Positions 1 through 8,173 are shown, counted from the first letter of the stretch. The stretch: 32,873 bases of DNA from Dysgonamonadaceae bacterium (GCA_031263685.1 JAISFI010000350.1:1-32873), one strand, 5' to 3'. Notes: generated from the sequence alone by a model not told the origin. Numbers and translations are program-made.

Positions 1-45
1 ATGAAGTGGAAAGAAAATGACTGTCCCGTAGTGGACTTTATATGA
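1..45 (+). CDS. 3' end of an upstream gene (partial, unknown)
   Basis: The frame is open from the first base and reads MKWKENDCPVVDFI followed by TGA. The window opens on an ATG, but there is no upstream sequence to show whether this is the true start or an internal methionine. The holin gene begins 7 bp downstream, so this is probably the end of another prophage late gene. Fourteen residues are too few to name a family. Confidence 0.35.
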   Translation: MKWKENDCPVVDFI

Positions 46-52
46 ATGTATT

Positions 53-514
53 ATGAATGTCGTATTGAAATATGCCGTTTTTTTGGGAGGCTGTATAGCT
101 GCCTATTTTGAGCCTGTTCGGGCGTTACTGATGCTTGTGTGCGGGCTGTTTGTCGTGGATTTCATTACGGGTGTTTTGAAGTCGCACAAAGTCAACCGTA
201 CATGGGCGCTGAAGTCGAAGAAACTGCGCTGGTCGTTTGTCAAGATGTTTGTTTATCTGGCTATTATGGCGCTTACCTTTGCCGTGTGCGAGATGATGGC
301 GCTGAGTGTGGATACGGGCTTGACGGTGGTGAAGATGGAGGTGTGGTGCATTGTTTATATTGAGGGGCTTTCGATTATCGAGAATCTGTTAATTCTCTTT
401 CCGGGCGACAGGTTCCTGAAGTTTCTGCATTATCTGCTGAGTGTTGAGTTCCTGAAGTATGTGCCGGTGTTGAGTAACTTTTTAAAGGAGAGGGAAGATG
501 AAAACCGGGATTAA
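53..514 (+). CDS. Phage holin family protein
   Basis: This 153-residue protein is mostly hydrophobic, with likely membrane segments near residues 5-18, 22-40, 65-85 and 95-115, and a charged C-terminal tail (KEREDENRD). The pattern matches the phage holin / toxin-secretion holin family common in Bacteroidales prophages. Such proteins form pores in the inner membrane that time lysis and release the endolysin. The segment VVDFITGVLKS, with an acidic residue just after the first membrane pair, is typical of the family. The gene overlaps the next small ORF by 17 bp and sits with tail and lysis genes, which supports the phage role. No Shine-Dalgarno is visible before the chosen ATG. An overlapping ATG at 43 is in another frame. 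I see the family resemblance by eye only. Confidence 0.8.
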   Translation: MNVVLKYAVFLGGCIAAYFEPVRALLMLVCGLFVVDFITGVLKSHKVNRTWALKSKKLRWSFVKMFVYLAIMALTFAVCEMMALSVDTGLTVVKMEVWCIVYIEGLSIIENLLILFPGDRFLKFLHYLLSVEFLKYVPVLSNFLKEREDENRD

Positions 515-599
515 CTGGGCAAGTGTGCTGGTGTATGCGGCGCTGGCGGTTATCAGTGTGGCAATGTATGGCTTCCTGTTTTATATGATTTTGAAATGA
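498..599 (+). CDS. 33-residue single-pass membrane peptide (phage)
   Basis: This small ORF has an ATG preceded by a strong Shine-Dalgarno sequence (AAAGGAGAGG, spaced for initiation). It encodes 33 residues: a short N-terminus (MKTGINWAS), about 20 hydrophobic residues, and a terminal lysine. It overlaps the holin end by 17 bp and ends 9 bp before the tail gene, so it fills the gap exactly. The ribosome-binding site and tight packing argue that it is translated. Single-pass peptides beside holins can be antiholins or second holins, but the sequence alone does not show that. It could also be a structural membrane peptide of unknown role. Confidence 0.55.
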   Translation: MKTGINWASVLVYAALAVISVAMYGFLFYMILK

Positions 600-608
600 T
601 AAAACTGT

Positions 609-3320
609 ATGATTATATATTTTAACAATGCAGATGCAATTGATATACCGGTAAACGATAACAGTTACCGTTACCGGGCGATAAAGGGCGAACACAGTTT
701 GACGCTTTATTACTCATTGCCGGAACATGTAGAAATTCCCGTCGGCGCTCACTGCGAGTTTGAGGGTGAGGTCTATACGCTCGAAAGCCCGGAGAATTTC
801 AAAAAGCACAATACACGGAATTTTGAATATACGTTGATTATGGAATCGGCACAGGCAAATCTTGGCAAATACAAGTTCCGGGATACAACTACGCGCCGGT
901 TGAAATTCTCTCTGACAGCGAAACCGGAAGGACATTTGCAGATGCTCGTGGATAACCTTAATTCGCGTGACAGCGGTTGGAGTATCGGAAAATGCATTGA
1001 CGCCGTCGAAAAGGTTATATCCTATAACCACGCGTTTTGCACTGATGCGCTTTCGCAGATAGCCGAAGCGTTTGAAACAGAATGGGAGGTAGCGGGGAAG
1101 ACAATAAATATTTGTAAAGTCGAATACAACAAAGACAATCCGTTATCGCTGTCATACGGGCGCGGTAACGGGTTTAAGTCCGGCATAGGGCGCAGTTCGG
1201 CCAACAGTACAAAACCGGTTGAAGTGCTTTTTGTGCAGGGCGGAGAACGGAATATAGATGCGAGCAAGTATCCGGAAGATTCCGATATAAAGAGTACGGA
1301 GTTATTGCTCCCTAAAGAGCAACGAATCGGTTACGACGGAGAGTTTTTTTCCAATCAGGGTGCTTTTGATGAAACAAAAGCCCGCTGGTACGAAACGGAT
1401 GAAGACGGTTTTTCAATACAGCGCTCCGATAAGTTACTATTCTCTCATGCGGAGGACAGTTTGGATTGCTCGCATATCTATCCCTCCCGTGTTGGAGAGA
1501 TAAGCGCGGTAAACGTGGTCGATGCCGAAAAGCATTTTTACGATTTTATAGACAGTTACATACCCCAAGACCTTAACTATGAAGAATGCCTTATTCAGGG
1601 TGAAACAATGACGGTTATATTTCAAGATGGAATGCTCGCGGGCAAGGAATTTGAGGTCAAGTACATTCACGCCGACCGTCGTTTTGAAATTGTCCCGCAG
1701 GAAATAGACGGACGAACAATGCCGGATGATATTTTCAAACCCGTTGTTGACGGGAAATATGCCGTGTTTGGAATTGAGATGCCGCAGTCCTATATTTGCA
1801 ACAATACGGATAAAAGCGGCGCAAGCTGGGACATGTTCCGCGAAGCCGTCAAGTACATGTACGAAAACGAGGAACAGAAATTTACCTTTACCGGCGAACT
1901 GGACGGTATCTGGGCAAAGAAAAACTGGCTAAACATTGGCAGTAAAATCAGGCCTGGCGGCTATGTCCTGTTTTCGGACAACCAGTTTCAGCCGGACGGG
2001 GTTTTGATACGGATTGTCGGTGTAAAGGATTTTATCAATAATCCGTTCAGCCCGCAGATAGAGTTGTCGAACGATGTCGTGGGCACTTCTATTACGAGCG
2101 ATTTGCGGAAGATAGAAACAAATGAGGTGATTGCCGATGATTTGCATAATAACGCGCTGCAATTCACAAAGAGGCGTTTTCGGGATGCGCAGGAAACAGT
2201 CGGTATGCTTGAAAAGGCATTGCTTGGCAAATTCACCGATTCGATAACTCCGATAACCGTTCAAACAATGGCTATGCTTGTGGGTGATGCCGACTTGCAA
2301 TTCCGTTTCGTGAACAGCGCGGAGAATCCGGAAACAGTTTCGAGCGGTATTGAATTTGACGCCGATACAAAAATGCTCACGTCTCCGGAAGGGATTATTC
2401 AGCGCATGAAGCCCGGAATAAAAACATTATCTTCCCAACATGATGTAAATGAATATGATTTTTGGGATATTTCCGAATATAACAGCGCGCCGCTTACAGA
2501 GCCGGAAAAGACGTATTATGTCTATGCCAGGGTAAGCAAAACGGGCAGTTCCGGTATACTGTTTCTGAGCGAAACCGGTATAAAATTAGAGCAGGAGGCG
2601 GGGTATTACACGCTTTTGGTTGGCATCCTGAACAGTGAGTTTGAGGGAAAGCGGAGCTATGTTGATGTGTACGGTTTTACGGAGATATTGCCGGGACGCA
2701 TCACTACCGAGCGCATAGTGTCTGCGGATGGCAATAATTTTATTGATTTGCTCAACAATGCCTTTAAAATAGGAAATTCCGACAGTTCCCTGGACTGGAA
2801 TGTAACAGCCCAAAATGTGCTTAGCTTGCTGAATGTCGCAATTAAACTTGGGATATCGCAGGATTCGACAGGCATACAGTTGAATCCGGACGGTAGCGGT
2901 TCGCTGGGGAATGGAAACTTATCATGGAATACTAAGGGAGATATGAATATTACGGGGGCTTTTAACAGTAATGGGGACGGAAACAGAATAATCATAAATC
3001 CCATTGGAAGATATATTGAATTTATTAATTCGAACGATGAGGTATTGGGGTACATGTCATTTTGGGGTAATGATAACTGGAGTGAACCTAACGTCTTTTT
3101 TCAAAATTATCGGGATGGAGCAATTCAGGGTTCATTTGCAATACATGGCAGCACTATTAGAATGAAAGACAGAAATGCGGAAACAGTTTGGGAGAAGAGT
3201 GTATACGGCGACGGCTCGCTGCATTTTTACATTAAACCGGATTCGCTGCCTGCTTCCGGGTCAGGATTGCTTCCCGGAACAGTCTGGAGAGATGGAACGA
3301 CTTTGAAAATTGCACCTTAA
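609..3320 (+). CDS. Prophage tail protein (tail hub/tail-tip or endopeptidase-tail type)
   Basis: This 903-residue protein has no signal peptide. Its first 400 or so residues resemble the phage tail proteins found in Bacteroidales prophages, with an early segment KKHNTRNFEYTL and a region around residues 110-180 (GWSIGKCIDAVEKVISYNH, then FETEWEV) of the sort seen in baseplate hub or prophage endopeptidase-tail proteins. Residues from about 480 to 560 contain helix-forming sequence (EVIADDLHNNALQFTKRR). The C-terminal third is glycine-, asparagine- and serine-rich with short beta-like stretches, as expected of a receptor-binding or fibre-like end. It lies between the holin and the endolysin-like gene. 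Its role would be at the tail tip, in contact with the host surface. The exact class (hub, spike or fibre) is uncertain. Confidence 0.7.
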   Translation: MIIYFNNADAIDIPVNDNSYRYRAIKGEHSLTLYYSLPEHVEIPVGAHCEFEGEVYTLESPENFKKHNTRNFEYTLIMESAQANLGKYKFRDTTTRRLKFSLTAKPEGHLQMLVDNLNSRDSGWSIGKCIDAVEKVISYNHAFCTDALSQIAEAFETEWEVAGKTINICKVEYNKDNPLSLSYGRGNGFKSGIGRSSANSTKPVEVLFVQGGERNIDASKYPEDSDIKSTELLLPKEQRIGYDGEFFSNQGAFDETKARWYETDEDGFSIQRSDKLLFSHAEDSLDCSHIYPSRVGEISAVNVVDAEKHFYDFIDSYIPQDLNYEECLIQGETMTVIFQDGMLAGKEFEVKYIHADRRFEIVPQEIDGRTMPDDIFKPVVDGKYAVFGIEMPQSYICNNTDKSGASWDMFREAVKYMYENEEQKFTFTGELDGIWAKKNWLNIGSKIRPGGYVLFSDNQFQPDGVLIRIVGVKDFINNPFSPQIELSNDVVGTSITSDLRKIETNEVIADDLHNNALQFTKRRFRDAQETVGMLEKALLGKFTDSITPITVQTMAMLVGDADLQFRFVNSAENPETVSSGIEFDADTKMLTSPEGIIQRMKPGIKTLSSQHDVNEYDFWDISEYNSAPLTEPEKTYYVYARVSKTGSSGILFLSETGIKLEQEAGYYTLLVGILNSEFEGKRSYVDVYGFTEILPGRITTERIVSADGNNFIDLLNNAFKIGNSDSSLDWNVTAQNVLSLLNVAIKLGISQDSTGIQLNPDGSGSLGNGNLSWNTKGDMNITGAFNSNGDGNRIIINPIGRYIEFINSNDEVLGYMSFWGNDNWSEPNVFFQNYRDGAIQGSFAIHGSTIRMKDRNAETVWEKSVYGDGSLHFYIKPDSLPASGSGLLPGTVWRDGTTLKIAP

Positions 3321-3384
3321 AATTATTCAGGCTATTATAAACCGATAGAGATAATCGAAATTAAAGACAGGGAGGAAAAAGAAG

Positions 3385-3804
3385 ATGAAACTGAATCTTA
3401 AACGCATTGCCCGCAAGCCGGGCTACACTATTGGAAAGCTGTATGTAGATGATGTATATTTCTGCGATACAGTTGAGGATACTGACCGGGGATTGAGGCA
3501 GGATATGCCATTGTCGGAAATCAAGCGCATCAAAGTGCAGGACAGGACGGCTATTCCGGTCGGAGAGTACCGGATGATTGTTAATATGTCGCCGTCCAAG
3601 AAACGTTTGTTGCCCCGTCTGCTGGATGTTCCCGGATTTGAGGGGATACTCGTTCACAGGGGAAATACTGCGGAAGACAGTTCGGGGTGTATCATTGTGG
3701 GAGAAAACAAGGCAGTCGGCAAGGTGATAAACTCGACCGGCTATGAGTTGAAACTGGTTGAATTGCTGAAAACAGCAAAGGACTTGATGATTGAGATTGT
3801 ATGA
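3385..3804 (+). CDS. DUF5675 family protein, endolysin-like candidate
   Basis: This 139-residue protein has no signal peptide. It contains the conserved layout of the DUF5675 family: TAIPVGEYR (residues 55-63), a central LLDVPGFEGI (79-88), then HRGN (91-94) followed by SSGC (99-102). The His...Ser-Gly-Cys spacing resembles the active-site signature of YkuD-type L,D-transpeptidases (HG...S-x-G-C), so a role on peptidoglycan is plausible, but this is inference. The start has a good Shine-Dalgarno (GGGAGG about 12 nt upstream). The stop overlaps the next gene's start as ATGA, showing translational coupling with the spanin-like lipoprotein. Position in the holin/tail/lipoprotein block fits a cell-wall lysis function. 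Confidence 0.75.
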   Translation: MKLNLKRIARKPGYTIGKLYVDDVYFCDTVEDTDRGLRQDMPLSEIKRIKVQDRTAIPVGEYRMIVNMSPSKKRLLPRLLDVPGFEGILVHRGNTAEDSSGCIIVGENKAVGKVINSTGYELKLVELLKTAKDLMIEIV

Positions 3805-4193
3805 AAAAGATTTTGCTTTTCTTTTTGCTTTGTGCCGGTTTTGCGGCCTGCAATAAAAGCGTGTATGTTCCGGTAGAATCTGTCCGGACGGAGTACCGGG
3901 ATAGATACCTGCGCGATTCGATTACCCTGCGCGATTCGGTTTTCATCCGGGAGAAGGGCGATACGGTTTGGATTGAGAAATACAAATGCCTGTACGTGGA
4001 TAAACTGAAAAGGGATTCTATTTATCTTAACGATACGATACGGGTTCCCTATCCGGTAGAAATACCGGTGGAGGTCAATTATGTTTCCGGCTGGCAGAAT
4101 TTTCAAATCTGGCTGGGACGGATATTGATAGCGATTGTGGCAGGGTATTGCGGAATAAGATTTTTGAGGAAAAGATTTGGATTAGGGAAATAG
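3801..4193 (+). CDS. Lipoprotein with C-terminal membrane helix, candidate unimolecular spanin
   Basis: This 130-residue protein begins with a lipoprotein signal (MKKILLFFLLCAGFAAC, lipid-bearing Cys17 most likely). It continues with a charged, probably extended periplasmic stretch (residues 20-95, rich in Arg, Asp and Tyr, with short valine/proline runs), then a hydrophobic helix at about 103-122, and ends with a basic tail (RKRFGLGK). A lipid anchor at one end and a membrane helix at the other is the architecture of phage T1-type u-spanins, which join outer and inner membranes and fuse them in the last step of lysis. It overlaps the DUF5675 gene by 4 bp (ATGA). It could instead be an unrelated small phage lipoprotein. 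The architecture is seen in the sequence; the function is inferred. Confidence 0.6.
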   Translation: MKKILLFFLLCAGFAACNKSVYVPVESVRTEYRDRYLRDSITLRDSVFIREKGDTVWIEKYKCLYVDKLKRDSIYLNDTIRVPYPVEIPVEVNYVSGWQNFQIWLGRILIAIVAGYCGIRFLRKRFGLGK

Positions 4194-4298
4194 ATTTTCT
4201 TGTATTTTTCATGGTAAATTTACAGACGCTCTGCCTGGGAAGGTGGGGCGTTTGGTTTATGGGGACTGGGGTAGTGGCTTAAAATATGTGCGGGTAAA

Positions 4299-4334
4299 AA
4301 AATAGGGACTAAAATTAGGGGTAGTCCCTATTTT
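4299..4334. repeat. Perfect 12-bp inverted repeat beside the prophage end
   Basis: AAAATAGGGACT (4299-4310) is the exact reverse complement of AGTCCCTATTTT (4323-4334), with a 12-nt spacer. A further TAGTCCC follows at 4334-4340, and GGGACTA is repeated within the left arm and spacer. On the + strand the structure could act as a terminator for the phage late genes because the right arm ends in a T run. It lies 43 bp from the tRNA-Ser 3' end, so it could also be part of a recombinase core or arm site. Confidence 0.6.
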
Positions 4335-4376
4335 AGTCCCATTTGTTTGTAAGTTGTTGTTTATCGGTATTTACTG

Positions 4377-4463
4377 CGGAAAGCGAGGGATTCGAACCCC
4401 CGGTACAGTCACCCGTACACCGCATTTCGAGTGCGGCCCGATCGACCACTCTGGCAGCTTTCC
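4377..4463 (-). tRNA. tRNA-Ser (anticodon CGA)
   Basis: Read on the - strand, this 87-nt sequence folds as a class II tRNA. The acceptor stem pairs GGAAAGC with GCTTTCC and is followed by a G discriminator base. The anticodon stem CCGCA/TGCGG encloses the loop CTCGAAA, so the anticodon is CGA (bases 4429-4427) and reads UCG. A long variable arm (around TACGGGTGACTGTA) marks it as a serine tRNA, and the T loop GTTCGAATC is present. CCA is not encoded. A near-perfect promoter lies upstream at 4518-4549. The 3' end faces the prophage, the usual orientation for tRNA attachment sites. Confidence 0.96.
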
Positions 4464-4517
4464 CTGCGTGAAAAGATGGAAAAAACGAAACCAATAGTCC
4501 TCCAAAATTTACGGGTG

Positions 4518-4549
4518 CAAAGGTAGATTAATAATTTGATATTTACAAA
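4518..4549 (-). promoter_or_regulatory. Promoter for tRNA-Ser
   Basis: On the - strand TTTG (4549-4546), exactly 20 nt, then TACCTTTG (4525-4518) matches the Bacteroidetes housekeeping promoter (TTTG at -33, TAnnTTTG at -7) in every defined position. Transcription would start near 4511, about 48 nt before the mature tRNA end, leaving a short leader to be processed. Confidence 0.8.
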
Positions 4550-4568
4550 CCTTACCAGTATAGTTTTA

Positions 4569-4619
4569 TCGGAAGCAATCCGGTTTTTTATGGTTTTCTT
4601 TTCCCTGGATTGCTTCCGA
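4569..4619. repeat. 13-bp inverted repeat carrying the GAAGCAATCC motif
   Basis: TCGGAAGCAATCC (4569-4581) is the exact reverse complement of GGATTGCTTCCGA (4607-4619), with a 25-nt T-rich spacer. It lies between the tRNA promoter and the 3' end of maeB. It may stop maeB transcription, but no clear T run follows on the - strand. The core GAAGCAATCC/GGATTGCTTC is also found inside the 181-bp element near 32.5 kb. Confidence 0.65.
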
Positions 4620-4659
4620 CATTGCCATCGTAATGATGAGGAGTATATTCCTGTTTATT

Positions 4660-6936
4660 TCATTTCTTCAGCGCTTGCACAATAGCGTCAATAACCGCCA
4701 CTGTCGTAATGTTGACAATATCGCGAACAGAACTTTCAATATCTGTGAAATGGATCGGCTTGTTCAATCCGATTTGGATCGGACCGATCATTTCTCCTAC
4801 ACCCATCGCTTGCAGTAATTTCTGTGCAGTATTGGCAGAACTTAGATTGGGGAATACCAACGTATTTACATCCTTTCCTTTCAGACGGCTGAACGGGTAT
4901 TTACGATCCCTTAGCGCTTTATCCAGTGCAAAGTTGACTTGCATTTCTCCGTCGATCGGCAGGTCAGGATATTGTTCCTGCATGATTCTGACGACTTCGT
5001 GCACGCTGGCAGGACTTCCCTGCTGATCGGAGCCGAAGTTGGAATATGACAGCATGGCAATGACCGGATCATAGGCGAAAAACTTCACAGCATCTCTTGC
5101 CAGACAAGCGACGTCAATCAGCGTTTCCGCCGTGGGATGCCTGTTTACCAGAGTATCTGCCAAAAAGAGCGTTCCTTTTTTGCCGGTCATGATGTGCATG
5201 GCGCCGAAATGTTTGTGTCCGTCCCGGATTCCGATCACCTCTTTGGCAACGCTCAACGTGTTCGCATATTTGGTATATACACCGGCGATAAATGCATCGG
5301 CATCACCCGTTTCGACCATCATCATTCCAAAATAGTTACGTTCAAACATTTTATCTTTAGCTTCGTCGAAAGTGATACCCTCTCTTCCCCTTTTTTCCGT
5401 CAATATCCGGGCGTAACGCTCGCGACGCTCTTCTTCTCTTTCATGGCGCAGGCTGACGATTTCTACTCCACTCAGGTCTAACCGCAATTCTTGCGCCAAT
5501 TTTTCTATTTTTTCCTTATTGCCCAACAGGATGGGGAAACAGATGCCTTCTTCTTTGGCAGTTACGGCTGCTTTCAACATATTTTCGTGGGTGCCTTCCG
5601 CAAAAACCACGCGCTTGGGATCTCTTTTGGCAATGTCGGTAAATTGGCGGATCAACTTATTACCCTGTCCCATCAAATCCTGCAATTTGTCTTTGTAGGC
5701 GTCCCAATCAGAGATGGGCGCTTTGGCGATGCCGGAATCCATTGCGGCTTTGGCAACAGCAGGAGCAACAACCGTCAGCAGGCGAGGATCCAGGGGTTTG
5801 GGAATCAGATAATCTCGACCGAAACTCAACTGCTTCAGTCCGTAAGCAGCATTGACAACATCCGGCACGTTTTCTTTTGCCAAGCTGGCAATGGCATAAA
5901 CGGATGCAACTTTCATTTCTTCATTGATCTTACTGGCACGAACGTCCAGTGCTCCACGGAAAATATAGGGGAAGCCTAACACATTGTTCACCTGATTCGG
6001 ATAATCGGAACGTCCTGTGGCAAAAATCAGATCCGGACGCGAAGCTTTGGCTTCTTCGTAAGAGATTTCCGGATTCGGATTGGCCAGGGCGAAGACAATC
6101 GGATCACTGTTCATCGTCCGTACCATTTCTTTCGTCAGCACATTCGCAACGGAAAGTCCCAGGAAAACATCGGCGCCAACAATGGCTTCCTCCAATGTTT
6201 TGATATTTCTATCCGTAGCGAAAAATTTCTTCGATTCATTCAAGTCCGTGCGTTGAACGGAAATCACGCCGCGACTGTCGCACATGACAATGTTTTCTTT
6301 TTTGGCTCCCAGTCGGATGTACAATCTCGTACAGGAACTGGCTGACGCGCCGGCGCCGTTGACAACAATCTTGACTTCGTCGATTTTCTTTCCTGCTACT
6401 TCCAGCGCATTTACCAAGGCTGCGGAAGAGATGATTGCCGTACCATGCTGGTCATCGTGCATCACCGGTATATCCAATTCTTCTTTGAGCCGATCTTCGA
6501 TTTCGAAACATTCGGGAGCTTTGATGTCTTCCAAGTTGATTCCTCCGAAAGTAGGAGCAATTCCTTTGACTATCTCTATGAATTTTTTCGGATCTTTTTC
6601 ATCGATTTCAATGTCGAACACATCAATTCCGGCAAAGATTTTAAATAATAATCCTTTTCCCTCCATCACCGGTTTGCCGGATAGTGCGCCAATATCGCCC
6701 AAACCTAATACGGCTGTTCCGTTGGAAATTACCGCAATTAAATTCCCCTTTGCCGTGTAATCGTAGGCCGTTTCCGGATTTTTTTCTATTTCCAGGCAAG
6801 GCTCTGCTACTCCGGGCGAATAGGCCAGCGCTAAATCGGATTGTGTACTGTAAGGCTTCGTTGGTACAACTTCTATCTTTCCCGGTTTACCTTGAGAATG
6901 ATAAAGCAATGCTGCTTCTTTCGTTACTTTTGCCAT
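4660..6936 (-). CDS. maeB: NADP-dependent malic enzyme fused to a phosphotransacetylase-like domain
   Basis: The 758-residue protein is the usual length for MaeB. It converts malate to pyruvate and CO2 with reduction of NAD(P)+ in the cytoplasm, linking the C4 acids to pyruvate. The malic enzyme part covers about residues 1-425: SDLALAYSPGVAEPC with catalytic Tyr39, GKGLLFK with Lys94, the metal-binding HDDQHGTA near 160-167, and the nucleotide-binding GAGAS at 194-198. The C-terminal part (about 430-758) is the phosphotransacetylase-like domain, including RVVFAEGTHENML and GEMQVNFALD. In MaeB this domain is thought to be regulatory, binding acetyl-CoA rather than catalysing. A strong promoter lies just upstream. 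The downstream neighbour is the tRNA; proB lies 139 bp behind the start. Confidence 0.95.
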   Translation of the reverse strand: MAKVTKEAALLYHSQGKPGKIEVVPTKPYSTQSDLALAYSPGVAEPCLEIEKNPETAYDYTAKGNLIAVISNGTAVLGLGDIGALSGKPVMEGKGLLFKIFAGIDVFDIEIDEKDPKKFIEIVKGIAPTFGGINLEDIKAPECFEIEDRLKEELDIPVMHDDQHGTAIISSAALVNALEVAGKKIDEVKIVVNGAGASASSCTRLYIRLGAKKENIVMCDSRGVISVQRTDLNESKKFFATDRNIKTLEEAIVGADVFLGLSVANVLTKEMVRTMNSDPIVFALANPNPEISYEEAKASRPDLIFATGRSDYPNQVNNVLGFPYIFRGALDVRASKINEEMKVASVYAIASLAKENVPDVVNAAYGLKQLSFGRDYLIPKPLDPRLLTVVAPAVAKAAMDSGIAKAPISDWDAYKDKLQDLMGQGNKLIRQFTDIAKRDPKRVVFAEGTHENMLKAAVTAKEEGICFPILLGNKEKIEKLAQELRLDLSGVEIVSLRHEREEERRERYARILTEKRGREGITFDEAKDKMFERNYFGMMMVETGDADAFIAGVYTKYANTLSVAKEVIGIRDGHKHFGAMHIMTGKKGTLFLADTLVNRHPTAETLIDVACLARDAVKFFAYDPVIAMLSYSNFGSDQQGSPASVHEVVRIMQEQYPDLPIDGEMQVNFALDKALRDRKYPFSRLKGKDVNTLVFPNLSSANTAQKLLQAMGVGEMIGPIQIGLNKPIHFTDIESSVRDIVNITTVAVIDAIVQALKK

Positions 6937-6970
6937 AATAAAAATGTGTTGCTTTGTATAAATAATTTGG

Positions 6971-7002
6971 CAAAATTACATGATTTTCTTTAGAAAGACA
7001 AA
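6971..7002 (-). promoter_or_regulatory. Promoter for maeB
   Basis: On the - strand TTTG (7002-6999), exactly 20 nt, then TAATTTTG (6978-6971) is a full match to the Bacteroidetes promoter. The start of transcription would be near 6964, giving a leader of about 28 nt before the maeB ATG. It shows that maeB has its own promoter rather than depending on proB. Confidence 0.8.
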
Positions 7003-7075
7003 TGCACAGATAAAAAGGTTAATTCTTTTTTGAGGTACTGTTAAACTGAGCGCAGTATACAGGCCAACTAAAATT

Positions 7076-8173
7076 TTAGTCGGACAGTAGCAGTTCCAAA
7101 TATAAATGATCGTAGTGTACAACCGGTTTATTTCCTTTTTTTCCCATCAATTCCCGCACTCGCCGGTGATCGTAACTCACCCGTCCTACGCCCATCTGTT
7201 CTCCCGATTCACTTATGATCCTGACGATGTCGTCTTTCTCAAATTCACCTTTCACCTGGGTGATGCCGACGGGTAAGAGCGATGTGGCACTGTTGCCCAG
7301 CAAGGCATTCCTGGCGCCTTCGTTGACCTGTATTTCTCCTTTGGCAAAACCGTCGGAATGGGCAATCCATTTTTTTACATTGGAAGCGGATTTGGGATTG
7401 GCAATGAATCGGGTGCAACATTGCCGGCTGTCTTTTTCCAGGAGTTTCGGCAGAATATCTTCCTGCCTGCCGTTGGCGATCATGACGGTAACGCCTTCTT
7501 CCGCCACTTTTCGGGCAATACGGTATTTGGTCTGCATACCTCCCCGGCCGAAAGATGATTTTCCGGACTGGATGAATATAGAAAGATCTTTCCCTCCGGG
7601 TTCTATCGTTGGGATGACTTTTGCCGACGGATCTTGCGGATTTCCGTCATATATCCCGTCGATATTGCTCAGGATGATGAGCGCTTCGGCGCCCATCATG
7701 GTGGCGATGAGGCCGGACAGTTCATCATTGTCGGTAAACATCAATTCCGTTACGGAAATCGTGTCATTCTCGTTAACAATCGGAATGACGCCCGCTTCCA
7801 GCATGACAGTCATGCAATTTTTTTGGTTGAGATAGTGTCGGCGGGAACTGAAGTTTTCTTTGGTTGTCAGCACCTGTCCACAAATAATTTGGTGTTTGCG
7901 GAACAGTTCGTAATAACGGTTGATAAGCTTCGCCTGTCCGACGGCAGAGAAAAGTTGACGCTGAGAAACAGCATCCAGCTTTTTTTGCCCTTTCAGCTCA
8001 CCACGCCCCGAAGCTACCGCGCCGGAAGAAATCAGGATGATTTCTATTCCCTCCCGATGCAGGCGGGCAACCTGCGCAACAAGAATCGACATCCAATCTA
8101 CATCCAGGGTGCCATCTGCTTTTGTCAGCACATTACTCCCTATTTTTACCGCTATGCGCTTGAATTGAAACAT
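7076..8173 (-). CDS. proB: Glutamate 5-kinase
   Basis: The 365-residue cytoplasmic enzyme phosphorylates glutamate in the first step of proline synthesis. The amino acid kinase domain fills about residues 1-255: the start RIAVKIGSNVL, the ISSGAVASG loop near 48-56, NENDTI near 134-139, and the nucleotide-binding SFGRGGMQTK region near 207-216. A PUA domain follows at about 275-355 (GEIQVNEGARNALL), as in long-form ProB proteins. The usual partner proA is not in the window, so proline genes are split here or proA lies elsewhere. It is on the same strand as the DUF1343 gene, 130 bp downstream of it. A 14-bp palindrome (ACTAAAATTTTAGT, 7067-7080) overlaps its stop codon. Confidence 0.95.
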   Translation of the reverse strand: MFQFKRIAVKIGSNVLTKADGTLDVDWMSILVAQVARLHREGIEIILISSGAVASGRGELKGQKKLDAVSQRQLFSAVGQAKLINRYYELFRKHQIICGQVLTTKENFSSRRHYLNQKNCMTVMLEAGVIPIVNENDTISVTELMFTDNDELSGLIATMMGAEALIILSNIDGIYDGNPQDPSAKVIPTIEPGGKDLSIFIQSGKSSFGRGGMQTKYRIARKVAEEGVTVMIANGRQEDILPKLLEKDSRQCCTRFIANPKSASNVKKWIAHSDGFAKGEIQVNEGARNALLGNSATSLLPVGITQVKGEFEKDDIVRIISESGEQMGVGRVSYDHRRVRELMGKKGNKPVVHYDHLYLELLLSD

